This document shows positions 1 through 7,360 of a stretch of 20,166 nt of DNA, one piece after another. The DNA is from Oscillospiraceae bacterium (lineage in GTDB: Bacteria; Bacillota; Clostridia; Oscillospirales; Acutalibacteraceae). How positions within the stretch are numbered: position 1 is the first letter of the stretch; each line of letters starts with the position of its first letter. A program made the translations under genes and the position numbers. Location: the NCBI GenBank assembly GCA_902796535.1, contig CADBPL010000210.1, forward strand, positions 1 through 20,166, in the 5' to 3' direction. Under the pieces are notes generated by a model. It worked only from the letters and a program-made list of their open reading frames with translations. It did no database searches and was not told the DNA's origin.

Positions 1-318
1 GAGCTGGCCGCCAACACCGGCAAAACGGCGCAGACGATTTTGCTGGGTCACCTGAAGGCGCGCGGCGTGCGGCTGATGACCGGCTGCCGTGTGGAAAAGA
101 TCACTGAGACCGCCGTTTTCTGCCGTCAAAAGGACGGCAGCTCCGTCACGCTTCCGGCGGATTCCGTTGTAATGGCGGTGGGTGACGTGCCGGAGGATTC
201 GCTCTATCGATCGCTGAAAGACGACGGGATCGAGCTTTATAACATCGGCGACGCCAACGGCGGCGGGATCATCCCCAACGCTGTCTACGACGGATACACC
301 GTCGGCTGCCGCATCTGA
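1..318 (+). CDS. C-terminal end of an OYE-type NADH:flavin oxidoreductase / 2,4-dienoyl-CoA reductase-like enzyme (5' truncated)
   Basis: The frame is open from base 1 to TGA at 316-318, giving 105 residues of a protein whose start lies outside the window. What is seen is the end of a two-dinucleotide-binding domain: a strand-rich segment (ARGVRLMTGCRVEKI), then ADSVVMAVGDVPEDSLY, then the FAD-contacting NIGDANGGGIIPNAVYDGY. The order 'VVxAxG...IGD.....I..A...G' is typical of the C-terminal NAD(P)/FAD module of dienoyl-CoA reductase and related Old Yellow Enzyme-type oxidoreductases. Those enzymes carry an N-terminal FMN barrel and an Fe-S cluster, neither visible here. Substrate cannot be told. 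A TTG at 40 is only an internal codon. The MATE gene follows after 17 nt, so the two are probably co-transcribed. Another FAD-dependent pyridine nucleotide oxidoreductase remains possible. Confidence 0.7.
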   Translation, partial: ELAANTGKTAQTILLGHLKARGVRLMTGCRVEKITETAVFCRQKDGSSVTLPADSVVMAVGDVPEDSLYRSLKDDGIELYNIGDANGGGIIPNAVYDGYTVGCRI

Positions 319-335
319 ACTAATTGGAGCATCTT

Positions 336-1706
336 ATGCCGAAATCAAAGCAGACTTCTATGACGGAAGGTCCCTTTTTCAAAAAGCTCGTTCTGTTTGC
401 CGTTCCCGTTACGCTCACGGGGCTGCTGCAGATCGTGTATAACACGGCCGACACCGCTGTGGTGGGGCGTTTTGCGGGCAAGACCGCTTTGGCGGCGGTC
501 GGTTCCACCGGCTCGATGATCAGCCTGATCGTGAACCTGTTCACCGGTCTTGCCATGGGAGCGGGCGTGCTCACGGCTCGCATGCTCGGCGCAAAGGACC
601 GGGAAGCCGTGCGCCGCTGCGTTCACACGTCCATGGGGCTGAGCCTTGTGTGCGGCGTGGTGATCTGCGGGTTGGGCGCCGCGTTTTCGCCGACGCTCCT
701 GCGCTGGATGCAGGCGCCCGCCGACACCATCAGGCTGTCTACGCTTTACGTTCGCATCTATTTCCTCGGCTCGCCCGGCTCCATGGTCTTCAATTTCGGC
801 GCCGCGATCATTCGTGCCACCGGCGACACCAAGCGGCCGCTGCGCTACCTGGCGGCCTCCGGGCTGGTGAATATTCTGCTCAACCTGTTCACCATCATCG
901 TGCTGCACTGGGGCGTGGCCGGGGTAGCGGTCGCCACCATTTCCGCGCAGTATCTTACGGCGGTGCTTGTGATCCGGCGGCTGATGATGACCGACGGTGA
1001 AGTGCGCCTGACGCTGAAAAACGTTCGCTTTTTCCGACGGGAACTGGCGGAGATTTTGCGCATCGGCGTTCCGGCGGGCCTGCAAAACGCACTGTTTTCC
1101 ATTTCCAACGTCATCATCCAGTCGAACGTCAACTCGTTCGGTTCCGACGCGATGGCGGGCATTTCGGCCGGTTCTAACTTTGACGCCTATATTTTCACCG
1201 CCACGAACGGCTTCACGCAGGCGGGCATGAATTTTATCTCTCAGAACGTGGGCGCGAAAAAGAAAGAAAATATCCGCCGCATCTGGCTGATCTCGCTGGG
1301 CAGCGCCTCCTTCGCGGCGGCTGTGCTGGCTGCGCTCGGCTTTTTGCTTCGATTTTCGATCGTCGGCTTGTTCACGACCGACCCCGCCGTGCTGGCGGTC
1401 GGTGCGGAACGTATGGCGCTGATCATGCCGTTTTACGTGTTCTGTTCGCTGCTTGACGTTACGGCGGGCTGCGTGCGCGGGCTGGGCAAATCGTTTCAGA
1501 TCATGCTCGTTTCACTGTTCGGCGCCTGCGGCATCCGTCTGATCTGGGTGTTCTTCTTTCTGCCGCTGCGCCGCACGCTGACGTTCCTTTACATTTCTTA
1601 TCCGCTTTCCTGGGGCGTCACGTTCGCAGTAGCCGTCGGACTTTTCCTGCTGCTGACGTCGCCGCGGCGGCTTGACCGGATCCTGCAGGAAGCCGAAAGC
1701 AATTGA
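336..1706 (+). CDS. MATE family multidrug/organic cation efflux transporter
   Basis: A 456-residue polytopic membrane protein, the usual MATE size, with about 12 hydrophobic segments arranged as two related halves. The N-terminal half opens with PVTLTGLLQIVYNTADTAVV, typical of the first MatE domain, and the second half repeats it (GVPAGLQNALFSISNVIIQS, around residues 245-265). MATE proteins export cationic drugs or metabolites using an Na+ or H+ gradient; the substrate is not predictable here. I start at ATG 336, not the in-frame TTG 324: TTGGAG at 324-329 is a ribosome binding site 6 nt before that ATG. The gene lies 17 nt after the truncated oxidoreductase, suggesting one transcript. No convincing terminator follows it. 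Confidence 0.9.
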   Translation: MPKSKQTSMTEGPFFKKLVLFAVPVTLTGLLQIVYNTADTAVVGRFAGKTALAAVGSTGSMISLIVNLFTGLAMGAGVLTARMLGAKDREAVRRCVHTSMGLSLVCGVVICGLGAAFSPTLLRWMQAPADTIRLSTLYVRIYFLGSPGSMVFNFGAAIIRATGDTKRPLRYLAASGLVNILLNLFTIIVLHWGVAGVAVATISAQYLTAVLVIRRLMMTDGEVRLTLKNVRFFRRELAEILRIGVPAGLQNALFSISNVIIQSNVNSFGSDAMAGISAGSNFDAYIFTATNGFTQAGMNFISQNVGAKKKENIRRIWLISLGSASFAAAVLAALGFLLRFSIVGLFTTDPAVLAVGAERMALIMPFYVFCSLLDVTAGCVRGLGKSFQIMLVSLFGACGIRLIWVFFFLPLRRTLTFLYISYPLSWGVTFAVAVGLFLLLTSPRRLDRILQEAESN

Positions 1707-1769
1707 TATCCTGTTCACTTTCTTTCAGGTGAAACGGCGAAATCTGAACGCATAAACAGGCAGAACATC

Positions 1770-1798
1770 TTGCATTATCATTTAATCTGTGCTATAAT
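1770..1798 (+). promoter_or_regulatory. Sigma-A promoter of the GPH transporter (extended -10)
   Basis: TTGCAT (1770-1775), a 17-nt spacer, then a perfect TATAAT (1793-1798) preceded by TGC at 1790-1792, an extended -10. Transcription should begin near 1805, leaving about 25 nt of leader with AGGAGG in it. The site shows that the gene is not simply read from the upstream MATE unit and rules out the in-frame ATG at 1770 as a start. Confidence 0.85.
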
Positions 1799-1829
1799 CA
1801 ACAAAAATCATAAGTCAGGAGGTAAACTT

Positions 1830-3416
1830 TTGGCTAAAACTGATACAATTGAAGAAATAAACGAACAAAAAGACGAAGGCTTTTACGCCAAACAAAACCG
1901 TCGCTACGTCGGTACGAAGGAAAGCATCGGCTACGTCATTTTCGATATGGCGCAGAGCTTCAACATCGACGTTTTCGCCACGCGCTTCATCACCAACATT
2001 TTCAAGATCGACCTGCGCAAAAAGGCGACAGCCGACGCGATCAACAGCGTCTGGGATATCGTGAACGACACGTTTTCCGGCGCGCTCGTCGACAAGACCC
2101 GCACCCGCTGGGGCAAATTCAAGCCCTATCTGGTCGTTCTCGGCATTCCCGCCACGATCCTGACCTGCATGTTCTGGCTGCTGCCGCTGTTTTTCCCGCA
2201 TGCGTCGGCGACTTCCACCGCCAAATTTGCCCTTTATCTGGGGCTGGCGCTCCTACGTGAAACGGGCGGCACCTTCCGCGGCTTTGCCAGGACCGGCATG
2301 CTCGCCACCATCACGCCCAACCCCATCGAACGTACACGGCTGATCACGCAGGCGCAGTTCTTTTCCGGCATGTTCGGTGAAAAGCTGCCGCAGCAGATTT
2401 TTACCGTTCTGCTCGATTTCATCGGCAACGGCATGATCGGCGCCGATAACCTTGAGCACACCTACCGAACCGCCTTCATGACCATGGGCGTGTTCTGTTC
2501 TGTTGTCAGCGGTCTGGCCGCCCTGTGGTTTGCCACCGTCGCCAAAGAGCGCGTGATCCAGTCGGTCGAAACGCCCAGCATCAAAGAGGGGCTCAAGTCC
2601 ATCATCAACAACAAGCCCATCCTGATCCTGACCCTGCACGACACGCTGGGCGGCTTTTCACTGTTCAGCGGTTCCAAGCAGGATTACTTCATCGACGTGC
2701 TCAACTTCGGCTCTCTCGGCATGCTCACCGGCATCCCCGGCGCGATCATCAACCCCATCTCTTACGCTTTGGTGCCGTGGTTCCGCAAACGGTTTTCGAC
2801 CCGGTTCCTGGCGATCATGGGTTCCTACAGTATCGACATTGCCACTATACCCGTGTTCCTGTTCGGGTGTATCGGCGGCAAAAAGAACGGGATGTATAAA
2901 CGCCTGATCCCCATGGGCATTGCCTACACGCTGCAGGAAACGGCGTATATGTTCTTCTGGGGCGTGCGCACGGTTATCCCCAACGAAATGTACAACGAAG
3001 CCATGGACTACTGCGAATGGAAAAACGGCTACCGCACCGAGGCGATGACCTCCGCCGCCAAGGGTCTGGCACAAAAGCTTGCCGGCACGGTCAGCGGCTA
3101 CGTTTCCACCATGTTCAAGCACTTTATCGGTTACGATATCAACAAATACGTGCAGGGCGCCAAGCAGACCGACGACACTCAGTTCTGGCTGTTTGCGCTG
3201 GCAACCGTGCTGCCCATGATCACGACCTCGTTCGGCGTCATCCCGCTGCTGTTCTACGATCTGTCCGGCAAAAAGCGCGACAAGATGTATGAAGAGCTGC
3301 TGGCCCGCCGCGCCGCCATGTCCGCCACGGTGACCGACGGCGACGCGGAAGCGATGGAGGAACTGAAAAAGCACCAGAAATCCATCGGCAGCGAAAAGAA
3401 AAGTTTAGACGATTAA
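1830..3416 (+). CDS. MFS-type glycoside-pentoside-hexuronide (GPH) cation symporter family transporter
   Basis: A 528-residue membrane protein with about 12 hydrophobic segments. Residues around 75-100 (WDIVNDTFSGALVDKTRTRW, followed by GKFKPY) carry the D...D.....G......R.G..RPY pattern of the first cytoplasmic loop in GPH sugar symporters, such as the melibiose, xyloside and glucuronide carriers. These import sugars or glycosides with Na+ or H+. The start is TTG 1830: AGGAGG at 1817-1822 sits 7 nt upstream, while the longer in-frame ATG at 1770 lies inside the promoter. The protein is longer than the usual 450-480 residues because of a hydrophilic N-terminus of about 35 residues and a charged C-terminal tail of about 40 residues. 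No glycosidase or sugar kinase is adjacent, so the substrate is unknown. It has its own promoter and a strong terminator, so it is probably monocistronic. Confidence 0.85.
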   Translation: MAKTDTIEEINEQKDEGFYAKQNRRYVGTKESIGYVIFDMAQSFNIDVFATRFITNIFKIDLRKKATADAINSVWDIVNDTFSGALVDKTRTRWGKFKPYLVVLGIPATILTCMFWLLPLFFPHASATSTAKFALYLGLALLRETGGTFRGFARTGMLATITPNPIERTRLITQAQFFSGMFGEKLPQQIFTVLLDFIGNGMIGADNLEHTYRTAFMTMGVFCSVVSGLAALWFATVAKERVIQSVETPSIKEGLKSIINNKPILILTLHDTLGGFSLFSGSKQDYFIDVLNFGSLGMLTGIPGAIINPISYALVPWFRKRFSTRFLAIMGSYSIDIATIPVFLFGCIGGKKNGMYKRLIPMGIAYTLQETAYMFFWGVRTVIPNEMYNEAMDYCEWKNGYRTEAMTSAAKGLAQKLAGTVSGYVSTMFKHFIGYDINKYVQGAKQTDDTQFWLFALATVLPMITTSFGVIPLLFYDLSGKKRDKMYEELLARRAAMSATVTDGDAEAMEELKKHQKSIGSEKKSLDD

Positions 3417-3430
3417 ACAATTATATTTGA

Positions 3431-3461
3431 GCAGGGGCGCTTCGGCGTCCTTGCTTTTTTT
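3431..3461 (+). terminator. Intrinsic terminator after the GPH transporter
   Basis: A 10-bp stem (3431-3440 with 3445-3454, two G-U pairs) closed by a stable TTCG tetraloop and followed by seven T (3455-3461). It lies 14 nt after the transporter stop codon. Confidence 0.93.
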
Positions 3462-3479
3462 ATTCATTCGTGGTATGAT
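3451..3479 (+). promoter_or_regulatory. Candidate sigma-A promoter of iorAB overlapping the upstream terminator
   Basis: TATGAT at 3474-3479 is preceded by TGG (extended -10). At 17 nt upstream is TTGCTT (3451-3456), which matches only the TTG of the -35 consensus and overlaps the 3' arm and T-run of the terminator of the preceding gene. Transcription would start near 3486 and give a leader of under 30 nt. Confidence 0.6.
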
Positions 3480-3512
3480 AATCGCGTTTAAACGCCAAAG
3501 GAGATTACAAAG

Positions 3513-5318
3513 ATGAAAAAAATGCTCATGGGCAACGAGGCGATGGCGCTGGGCGCGCTGCGCGCCGGGGTGCGGGTGGCGGCCGGCTATCCGGGCACGC
3601 CGTCGACCGAGGTGCTCGAAACCATTGCCAAAGAAAAAAGCAGGGGCAACACCGACGCTTATGTGGAATGGTCGGTCAATGAAAAATCTGCGCTTGAGGT
3701 CGCGGCCGGCGCATCCTATGCCGGCGCGCGCACGCTGGTGACGATGAAGCAGGTCGGGCTGAACGTGGCCAGCGACCCGCTCATGTCGCTGGCATATGTC
3801 GGCGTCAAGGGCGGCATGGTCGTGCTTGTTGCGGATGATCCCGGCCCCATCTCCTCACAGACGGAGCAGGATACGCGCACCTTTGCGGCGTTTTCCAAGC
3901 TGCCTGTGTTCGATCCGGCCAGCCCGGAGGAGGCCTATCTGATGATGGCGGACGCCTATGAGCTGTCGGAAAAATACCAGACGCCCGTGCTTTTCCGCCC
4001 GACCACGCGCATCTGCCACGCGACGGCTTCGATCGAATTGCTCGCGCCGCTGCCGGTCAAAGAGCCGGAGGGCTTTGTGAAGGATTCCCGCTGGGTCATT
4101 TTTCCGAAGCTGTCTTATCAATCTCACCTCAAAATCGAAGAAAGAAACAGGAATCTGCGCGCCGAGCTGTCCGGTTACCGTTTTAATACGCAGAGCGGCA
4201 GCGGCCAAAAGGGCATTGCCGTTTCGGGCGTGAGCGGGCAGTATATTCGCGAAGCGCTGCAAATTCTTGACGTGAAACAAGAATATAAGCTGCTGAATGT
4301 GGCCACGCCGCACCCGTTCCCCGAACAGACGGCGCTTGCGTTTTTGGCGGGGCTGGACGAGGTGCTGGTGTATGAGGAGCTTGACCCCGTAATCGAGCAG
4401 GAGCTGCAGCGCCTGTGCGGCGTTCACCGGCTCCCTGTTGAAATTCTGGGCAAGGGCAGGGGCTTCACCCCCGCCGCGGGCGAAAACAGCACCGAGAACG
4501 CGCTGGCGGTTTTGCGCCGGTTCTTTGACCTGCCTGCCGATGAGGCGAAAACACCTGATGCGCCGCCGCTGCCCGTTCGGCCGCCGACGCTTTGCGCCGG
4601 GTGCCCGCACCGCGCCTCGTTCTATGCAGTCAAGCGCGCCATGAAGGGCAGAAAAGCGGTGTTTGCGGGCGACATCGGCTGCTACACGCTGGGCAACGCC
4701 ATGCCGCTGGATATGACCGATACCTGCCTGTGCATGGGCGCGGGCATTACGGTCGCGCAGGGAATCAAGCGCGTGGAGCCGGATACCGTCTGCTTCTCGT
4801 TTACGGGCGATTCCACCTTTTTCCACACCGGTCTGGCCGGCATCGCCAACGCGGTCTATAACGGCGCGAAGATCGTTTCGGTCATTCTGGATAATTCCAC
4901 CACCGCCATGACCGGCCAGCAGCCGAACCCGAGCACTGGCTTTGCCGCAACGGGCGAACCGGCGGCAAAAATCAGCATCGAAAGGGTCGTCGAAGCTCTT
5001 GGCGTGCCGCACATTGCCGTTGTTGATCCGTTTGATTCTGAAGCGGCCGAACTGGCTGTCAAGGAAGCGGCCGACTGTGACGGCGTGTCGTGCATCATCT
5101 TCCGCGCGCCCTGTATCGCCGTTTCCAGACCGAAACCGAGGGTGCGGGTCAATGCCGACAAATGCACCGGCTGCAAGCGCTGCGTGCGTGAGATCGGCTG
5201 CCCGGCCATCATCAAAGGCGAAAACGGCAAGGTCGCCATTGACGCGTCGCTTTGCTATGGCTGCGGACTTTGCCTGAATCTGTGCCGTTTTGACGCACTG
5301 GAAGGGGGAGAAATCTGA
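3513..5318 (+). CDS. iorA: Indolepyruvate ferredoxin oxidoreductase, alpha subunit
   Basis: A 601-residue thiamine-diphosphate enzyme subunit, the normal IorA size. With IorB it oxidatively decarboxylates aryl-pyruvates (indolepyruvate, phenylpyruvate, hydroxyphenylpyruvate) to aryl-acetyl-CoA and reduces ferredoxin, a step in anaerobic aromatic amino acid fermentation. The N-terminal pyrimidine-binding domain has the typical GYPGTPSTEVLE. The TPP/Mg site is GDIGC (386-390) and GDST (432-435), followed 25 residues later by DNS (460-462). The C-terminus is a two-cluster ferredoxin domain with Cys 551, 554, 557, 563 and Cys 581, 584, 587, 591. The wider C-x5-C spacing in the first set occurs in IorA proteins. 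Start ATG 3513 has AAAGGAG 9 nt upstream. Its TGA overlaps the ATG of iorB by one base, so the subunits are translationally coupled. Confidence 0.96.
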   Translation: MKKMLMGNEAMALGALRAGVRVAAGYPGTPSTEVLETIAKEKSRGNTDAYVEWSVNEKSALEVAAGASYAGARTLVTMKQVGLNVASDPLMSLAYVGVKGGMVVLVADDPGPISSQTEQDTRTFAAFSKLPVFDPASPEEAYLMMADAYELSEKYQTPVLFRPTTRICHATASIELLAPLPVKEPEGFVKDSRWVIFPKLSYQSHLKIEERNRNLRAELSGYRFNTQSGSGQKGIAVSGVSGQYIREALQILDVKQEYKLLNVATPHPFPEQTALAFLAGLDEVLVYEELDPVIEQELQRLCGVHRLPVEILGKGRGFTPAAGENSTENALAVLRRFFDLPADEAKTPDAPPLPVRPPTLCAGCPHRASFYAVKRAMKGRKAVFAGDIGCYTLGNAMPLDMTDTCLCMGAGITVAQGIKRVEPDTVCFSFTGDSTFFHTGLAGIANAVYNGAKIVSVILDNSTTAMTGQQPNPSTGFAATGEPAAKISIERVVEALGVPHIAVVDPFDSEAAELAVKEAADCDGVSCIIFRAPCIAVSRPKPRVRVNADKCTGCKRCVREIGCPAIIKGENGKVAIDASLCYGCGLCLNLCRFDALEGGEI

Positions 5319-5902
5319 TGTTTAATATCTTGCTTTGCGGCGTCGGCGGTCAGGGCACGGTGCTTGCCTCAAAAATGCTGGCCAACTGTGCCGTGAACCG
5401 CGGCGAAACGGCGCATACGGCTGAAACCATCGGCATGGCGCAGCGCGGCGGCAGCGTGGTCAGCCATGTGCGCATCGGGTCGGACGCGTTTTCTCCGCTC
5501 ATTCCCAAAGGCTGCGCCGACACGGTGATCGCCTTTGAACCGGCGGAATGTGTCCGCGTGCTTCCCTATCTGAAAAACGGGGGCAGGATCCTGGTGAATA
5601 CGCTGCCCGTCAAGCCCACCACCGATACGCTGGCGAAAACTTCTTACGATGCGCAGCAGATGCTTGCTTTTTTGAAAGAGCAGGGGGTGGATTACCGCCC
5701 TGTTGACGGCGCGGCAATCATCCGTGCTCTCGGCGGCGCCAAGTCGCTGAACGTCGCTTTGCTCGGCGCAGCCAGCGCGATGGGCATGGTGCCCTGCTCG
5801 CTCGACGAAATGGAAACGGTCATTCGCACCGCCATGAAACCGCAGTTTTGCGAGCAAAACCTGAAGGCTCTTCGGCTCGGCGCGGCGCTGATCGCAGAAT
5901 AA
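5318..5902 (+). CDS. iorB: Indolepyruvate ferredoxin oxidoreductase, beta subunit
   Basis: A 194-residue protein of the 2-oxoacid:ferredoxin oxidoreductase gamma/beta type. It begins with the CoA-binding glycine-rich motif GVGGQGTVLASKML and contains the family signature AETIGMAQRGGSVVSHVRIG (about residues 37-56). It pairs with IorA, which supplies the TPP and Fe-S sites. Start and stop are coupled: its ATG shares one base with the iorA stop. The GGGGGAG run just before the ATG (in the iorA 3' end) is its ribosome binding site. No phenylacetate-CoA ligase gene, a common partner elsewhere, lies next to the pair in this window. Confidence 0.95.
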   Translation: MFNILLCGVGGQGTVLASKMLANCAVNRGETAHTAETIGMAQRGGSVVSHVRIGSDAFSPLIPKGCADTVIAFEPAECVRVLPYLKNGGRILVNTLPVKPTTDTLAKTSYDAQQMLAFLKEQGVDYRPVDGAAIIRALGGAKSLNVALLGAASAMGMVPCSLDEMETVIRTAMKPQFCEQNLKALRLGAALIAE

Positions 5903-5924
5903 AGCGGCTTTCTGCCGGCTTTTT
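5903..5924 (+). terminator. Weak candidate terminator after iorB
   Basis: AGCGGC (5904-5909), loop, then GCCGGCT (5914-5920) forms a 6-bp stem with one bulged G, followed by TTTT. It is immediately after the iorB stop codon. The short stem and T-run make it less convincing than the others in the window. Confidence 0.45.
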
Positions 5925-5976
5925 GCATAGAATAAGAAAAAAAGCTTACAATCCTATGTTTTTTTTGCATTACCAC

Positions 5977-6014
5977 TTGTTTTTTTTGACATAGTGTGAT
6001 AATATTTTGATAAC
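5977..6014 (+). promoter_or_regulatory. Promoter region of ftsZ (exact elements ambiguous)
   Basis: The T-rich gap between iorB and ftsZ holds overlapping candidates. One is a consensus TTGACA (5986-5991) with GATAAC (6009-6014) at 17 nt. A second is TTGTTT (5977-5982) with TAATAT (6000-6005) at 17 nt. A third is an extended -10, TGT plus GATAAT (5995-6003), with no good -35. All would give a leader of roughly 65-80 nt. Choosing among them needs start-site mapping. Confidence 0.5.
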
Positions 6015-6080
6015 TGATTTTATCGTTTGATATCTTCATTACATTTTTCTATACATCAACTGACAGGGAGGAATTATCTT

Positions 6081-7286
6081 ATGGGATTTGAAATTGATAA
6101 CGAAGTTGAAAATGTTGTACAGATCAAAGTTATCGGCGTCGGCGGCGGCGGCGGAAACGCCGTGAACCGCATGATCACCACCGGTATCCGCGGCGTTGAG
6201 TTCATTGCCGTGAATACCGATAAACAAATGCTCCTCAACTCTCAGGCGACTCACAAGATCCAGATCGGCGAAAAGGTCACCAAGGGTATGGGCGCAGGCG
6301 GCAAGCCTGAGGTTGGCCAGAAAGCCGCCGAAGAGAGCCGCGACATTATCTCCGACACCCTCAAGGGCACCGATATGGTCTTTATCACCGCCGGCATGGG
6401 CGGCGGCACCGGCACCGGCGCTGCCCCCGTCATTGCGCAGATCGCCAAGGATATGGGCATTCTCACCGTCGGCGTTGTGACCAAGCCCTTTAATTTTGAA
6501 GGCAAGCGCAGGATGCAGCAGGCCGAAAACGGCATTGATATGCTCACCGAGCACGTGGACAGCCTTGTGATCATCCCCAACGAACGCCTTCGCTTCGCAA
6601 GCGAAACCAAAATCACCATGAGCAACGCGTTCGCCAAGGCTGACGACGTTCTGCTTCAGGGCGTGAAGAATATTTCCGAGCTGATCAAGATCCCGGGCGT
6701 GATCAACCTCGACTTTGCCGATGTTCTCTCTGTCATGAAAGACGCCGGCCACGCGCACATGGGTCTCGGCTATGCCAAGGGCAAGGACAAGCCCGAGGTT
6801 GCCGCAGAAGCCGCCATCTCCAGCCCGCTGCTTGAAACTTCCATCAAGGGCGCGAAGGGCGTTATCATCAGCATCACTTCCTCGCCCGACATCGGTCTGG
6901 AAGATATCGAAGTGGCCAGCGAAAAGATCAAAGACGCCGCGCATCCCGACGCCAACATCATCTGGGGTCTGTCGTTCGACGATTCGCTTAACGATGAGCT
7001 TTACATCACCGTGATCGCCACCGGCTTCGGCTTTGGCGCCGAGGGCGCAATTGACGCGCCTCCGAAGGTTGATGATATTTTCGGCGGATCTCTCAACACG
7101 CCGCAGACCAACGTGAACGATATTCTCAGCTCTTCTCTCAACTCCATGAATTCCACGGTGAACCCGGTCGCGCCGAACATGGGTTCGACCATGCCGGTCA
7201 ACCCGAGCGCCGGTGTGAGCAGCGTCGGCAACAATGACGATGATTATTTTGACTTCCTTGATTTCTTCAAGGACGGCAACAAATAA
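6081..7286 (+). CDS. ftsZ: Cell division protein FtsZ
   Basis: A 401-residue tubulin-like GTPase that polymerises into the division ring at midcell. The N-terminal nucleotide-binding loop is VIGVGGGGGNAVNRM, the tubulin signature GGGTGTG is at residues 107-113, and the catalytic synergy loop NLDFAD is at 209-214, so the core is intact. I start at ATG 6081, where AGGGAGG at 6065-6071 is 9 nt upstream; the in-frame ATG at 6027 adds 18 residues not seen in the family and has no binding site. A linker rich in Asn, Ser and Pro (about 325-385) leads to the last residues, DDDYFDFLDFFKDGNK. That tail lacks the (I/L)P.F(L/I) and basic residues of the usual C-terminal peptide that binds FtsA, SepF and other partners. 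The gene stands alone, without ftsA or ftsQ beside it. Confidence 0.97.
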   Translation: MGFEIDNEVENVVQIKVIGVGGGGGNAVNRMITTGIRGVEFIAVNTDKQMLLNSQATHKIQIGEKVTKGMGAGGKPEVGQKAAEESRDIISDTLKGTDMVFITAGMGGGTGTGAAPVIAQIAKDMGILTVGVVTKPFNFEGKRRMQQAENGIDMLTEHVDSLVIIPNERLRFASETKITMSNAFAKADDVLLQGVKNISELIKIPGVINLDFADVLSVMKDAGHAHMGLGYAKGKDKPEVAAEAAISSPLLETSIKGAKGVIISITSSPDIGLEDIEVASEKIKDAAHPDANIIWGLSFDDSLNDELYITVIATGFGFGAEGAIDAPPKVDDIFGGSLNTPQTNVNDILSSSLNSMNSTVNPVAPNMGSTMPVNPSAGVSSVGNNDDDYFDFLDFFKDGNK

Positions 7287-7306
7287 TTGCAGCAACACCT
7301 GCCTTC

Positions 7307-7333
7307 AAGGGCGCACTTTGGTGCGCCCTTTTC
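7307..7333 (+). terminator. Intrinsic terminator after ftsZ
   Basis: A perfect 10-bp stem (7307-7316 with 7321-7330), loop TTTG and a short T-run at 7329-7332. It begins 20 nt after the ftsZ stop codon. Confidence 0.85.
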
Positions 7334-7360
7334 ATCTTATTTTGATTTGAGGCGATCAAT

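Noticed and set aside
1707..1769. Possible terminator after the MATE gene (TTCAC/GTGAA and CCTGTT/AACAGG inverted repeats)
   Set aside because: Short stems, one with a loop of about 39 nt, and no T-run afterwards.
1770..1829. ATG at 1770 as the start of the GPH transporter
   Set aside because: It overlaps the -35 box and the 60 nt include the -10 and the AGGAGG; TTG 1830 is correctly spaced from that site.
3855..5012. A 385-codon minus-strand open frame inside iorA
   Set aside because: Arg/His/Gln-rich shadow of iorA with no domain pattern.
6027..6080. ATG at 6027 as the ftsZ start
   Set aside because: No ribosome binding site and no family match for the added 18 residues; ATG 6081 has AGGGAGG 9 nt upstream.
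6039..7298. A 419-codon open frame on the minus strand spanning all of ftsZ
   Set aside because: It mirrors a GC-rich, well-biased real gene. The translation is rich in His, Gly, Ala and Asp with no family signature, while the plus strand is clearly FtsZ.
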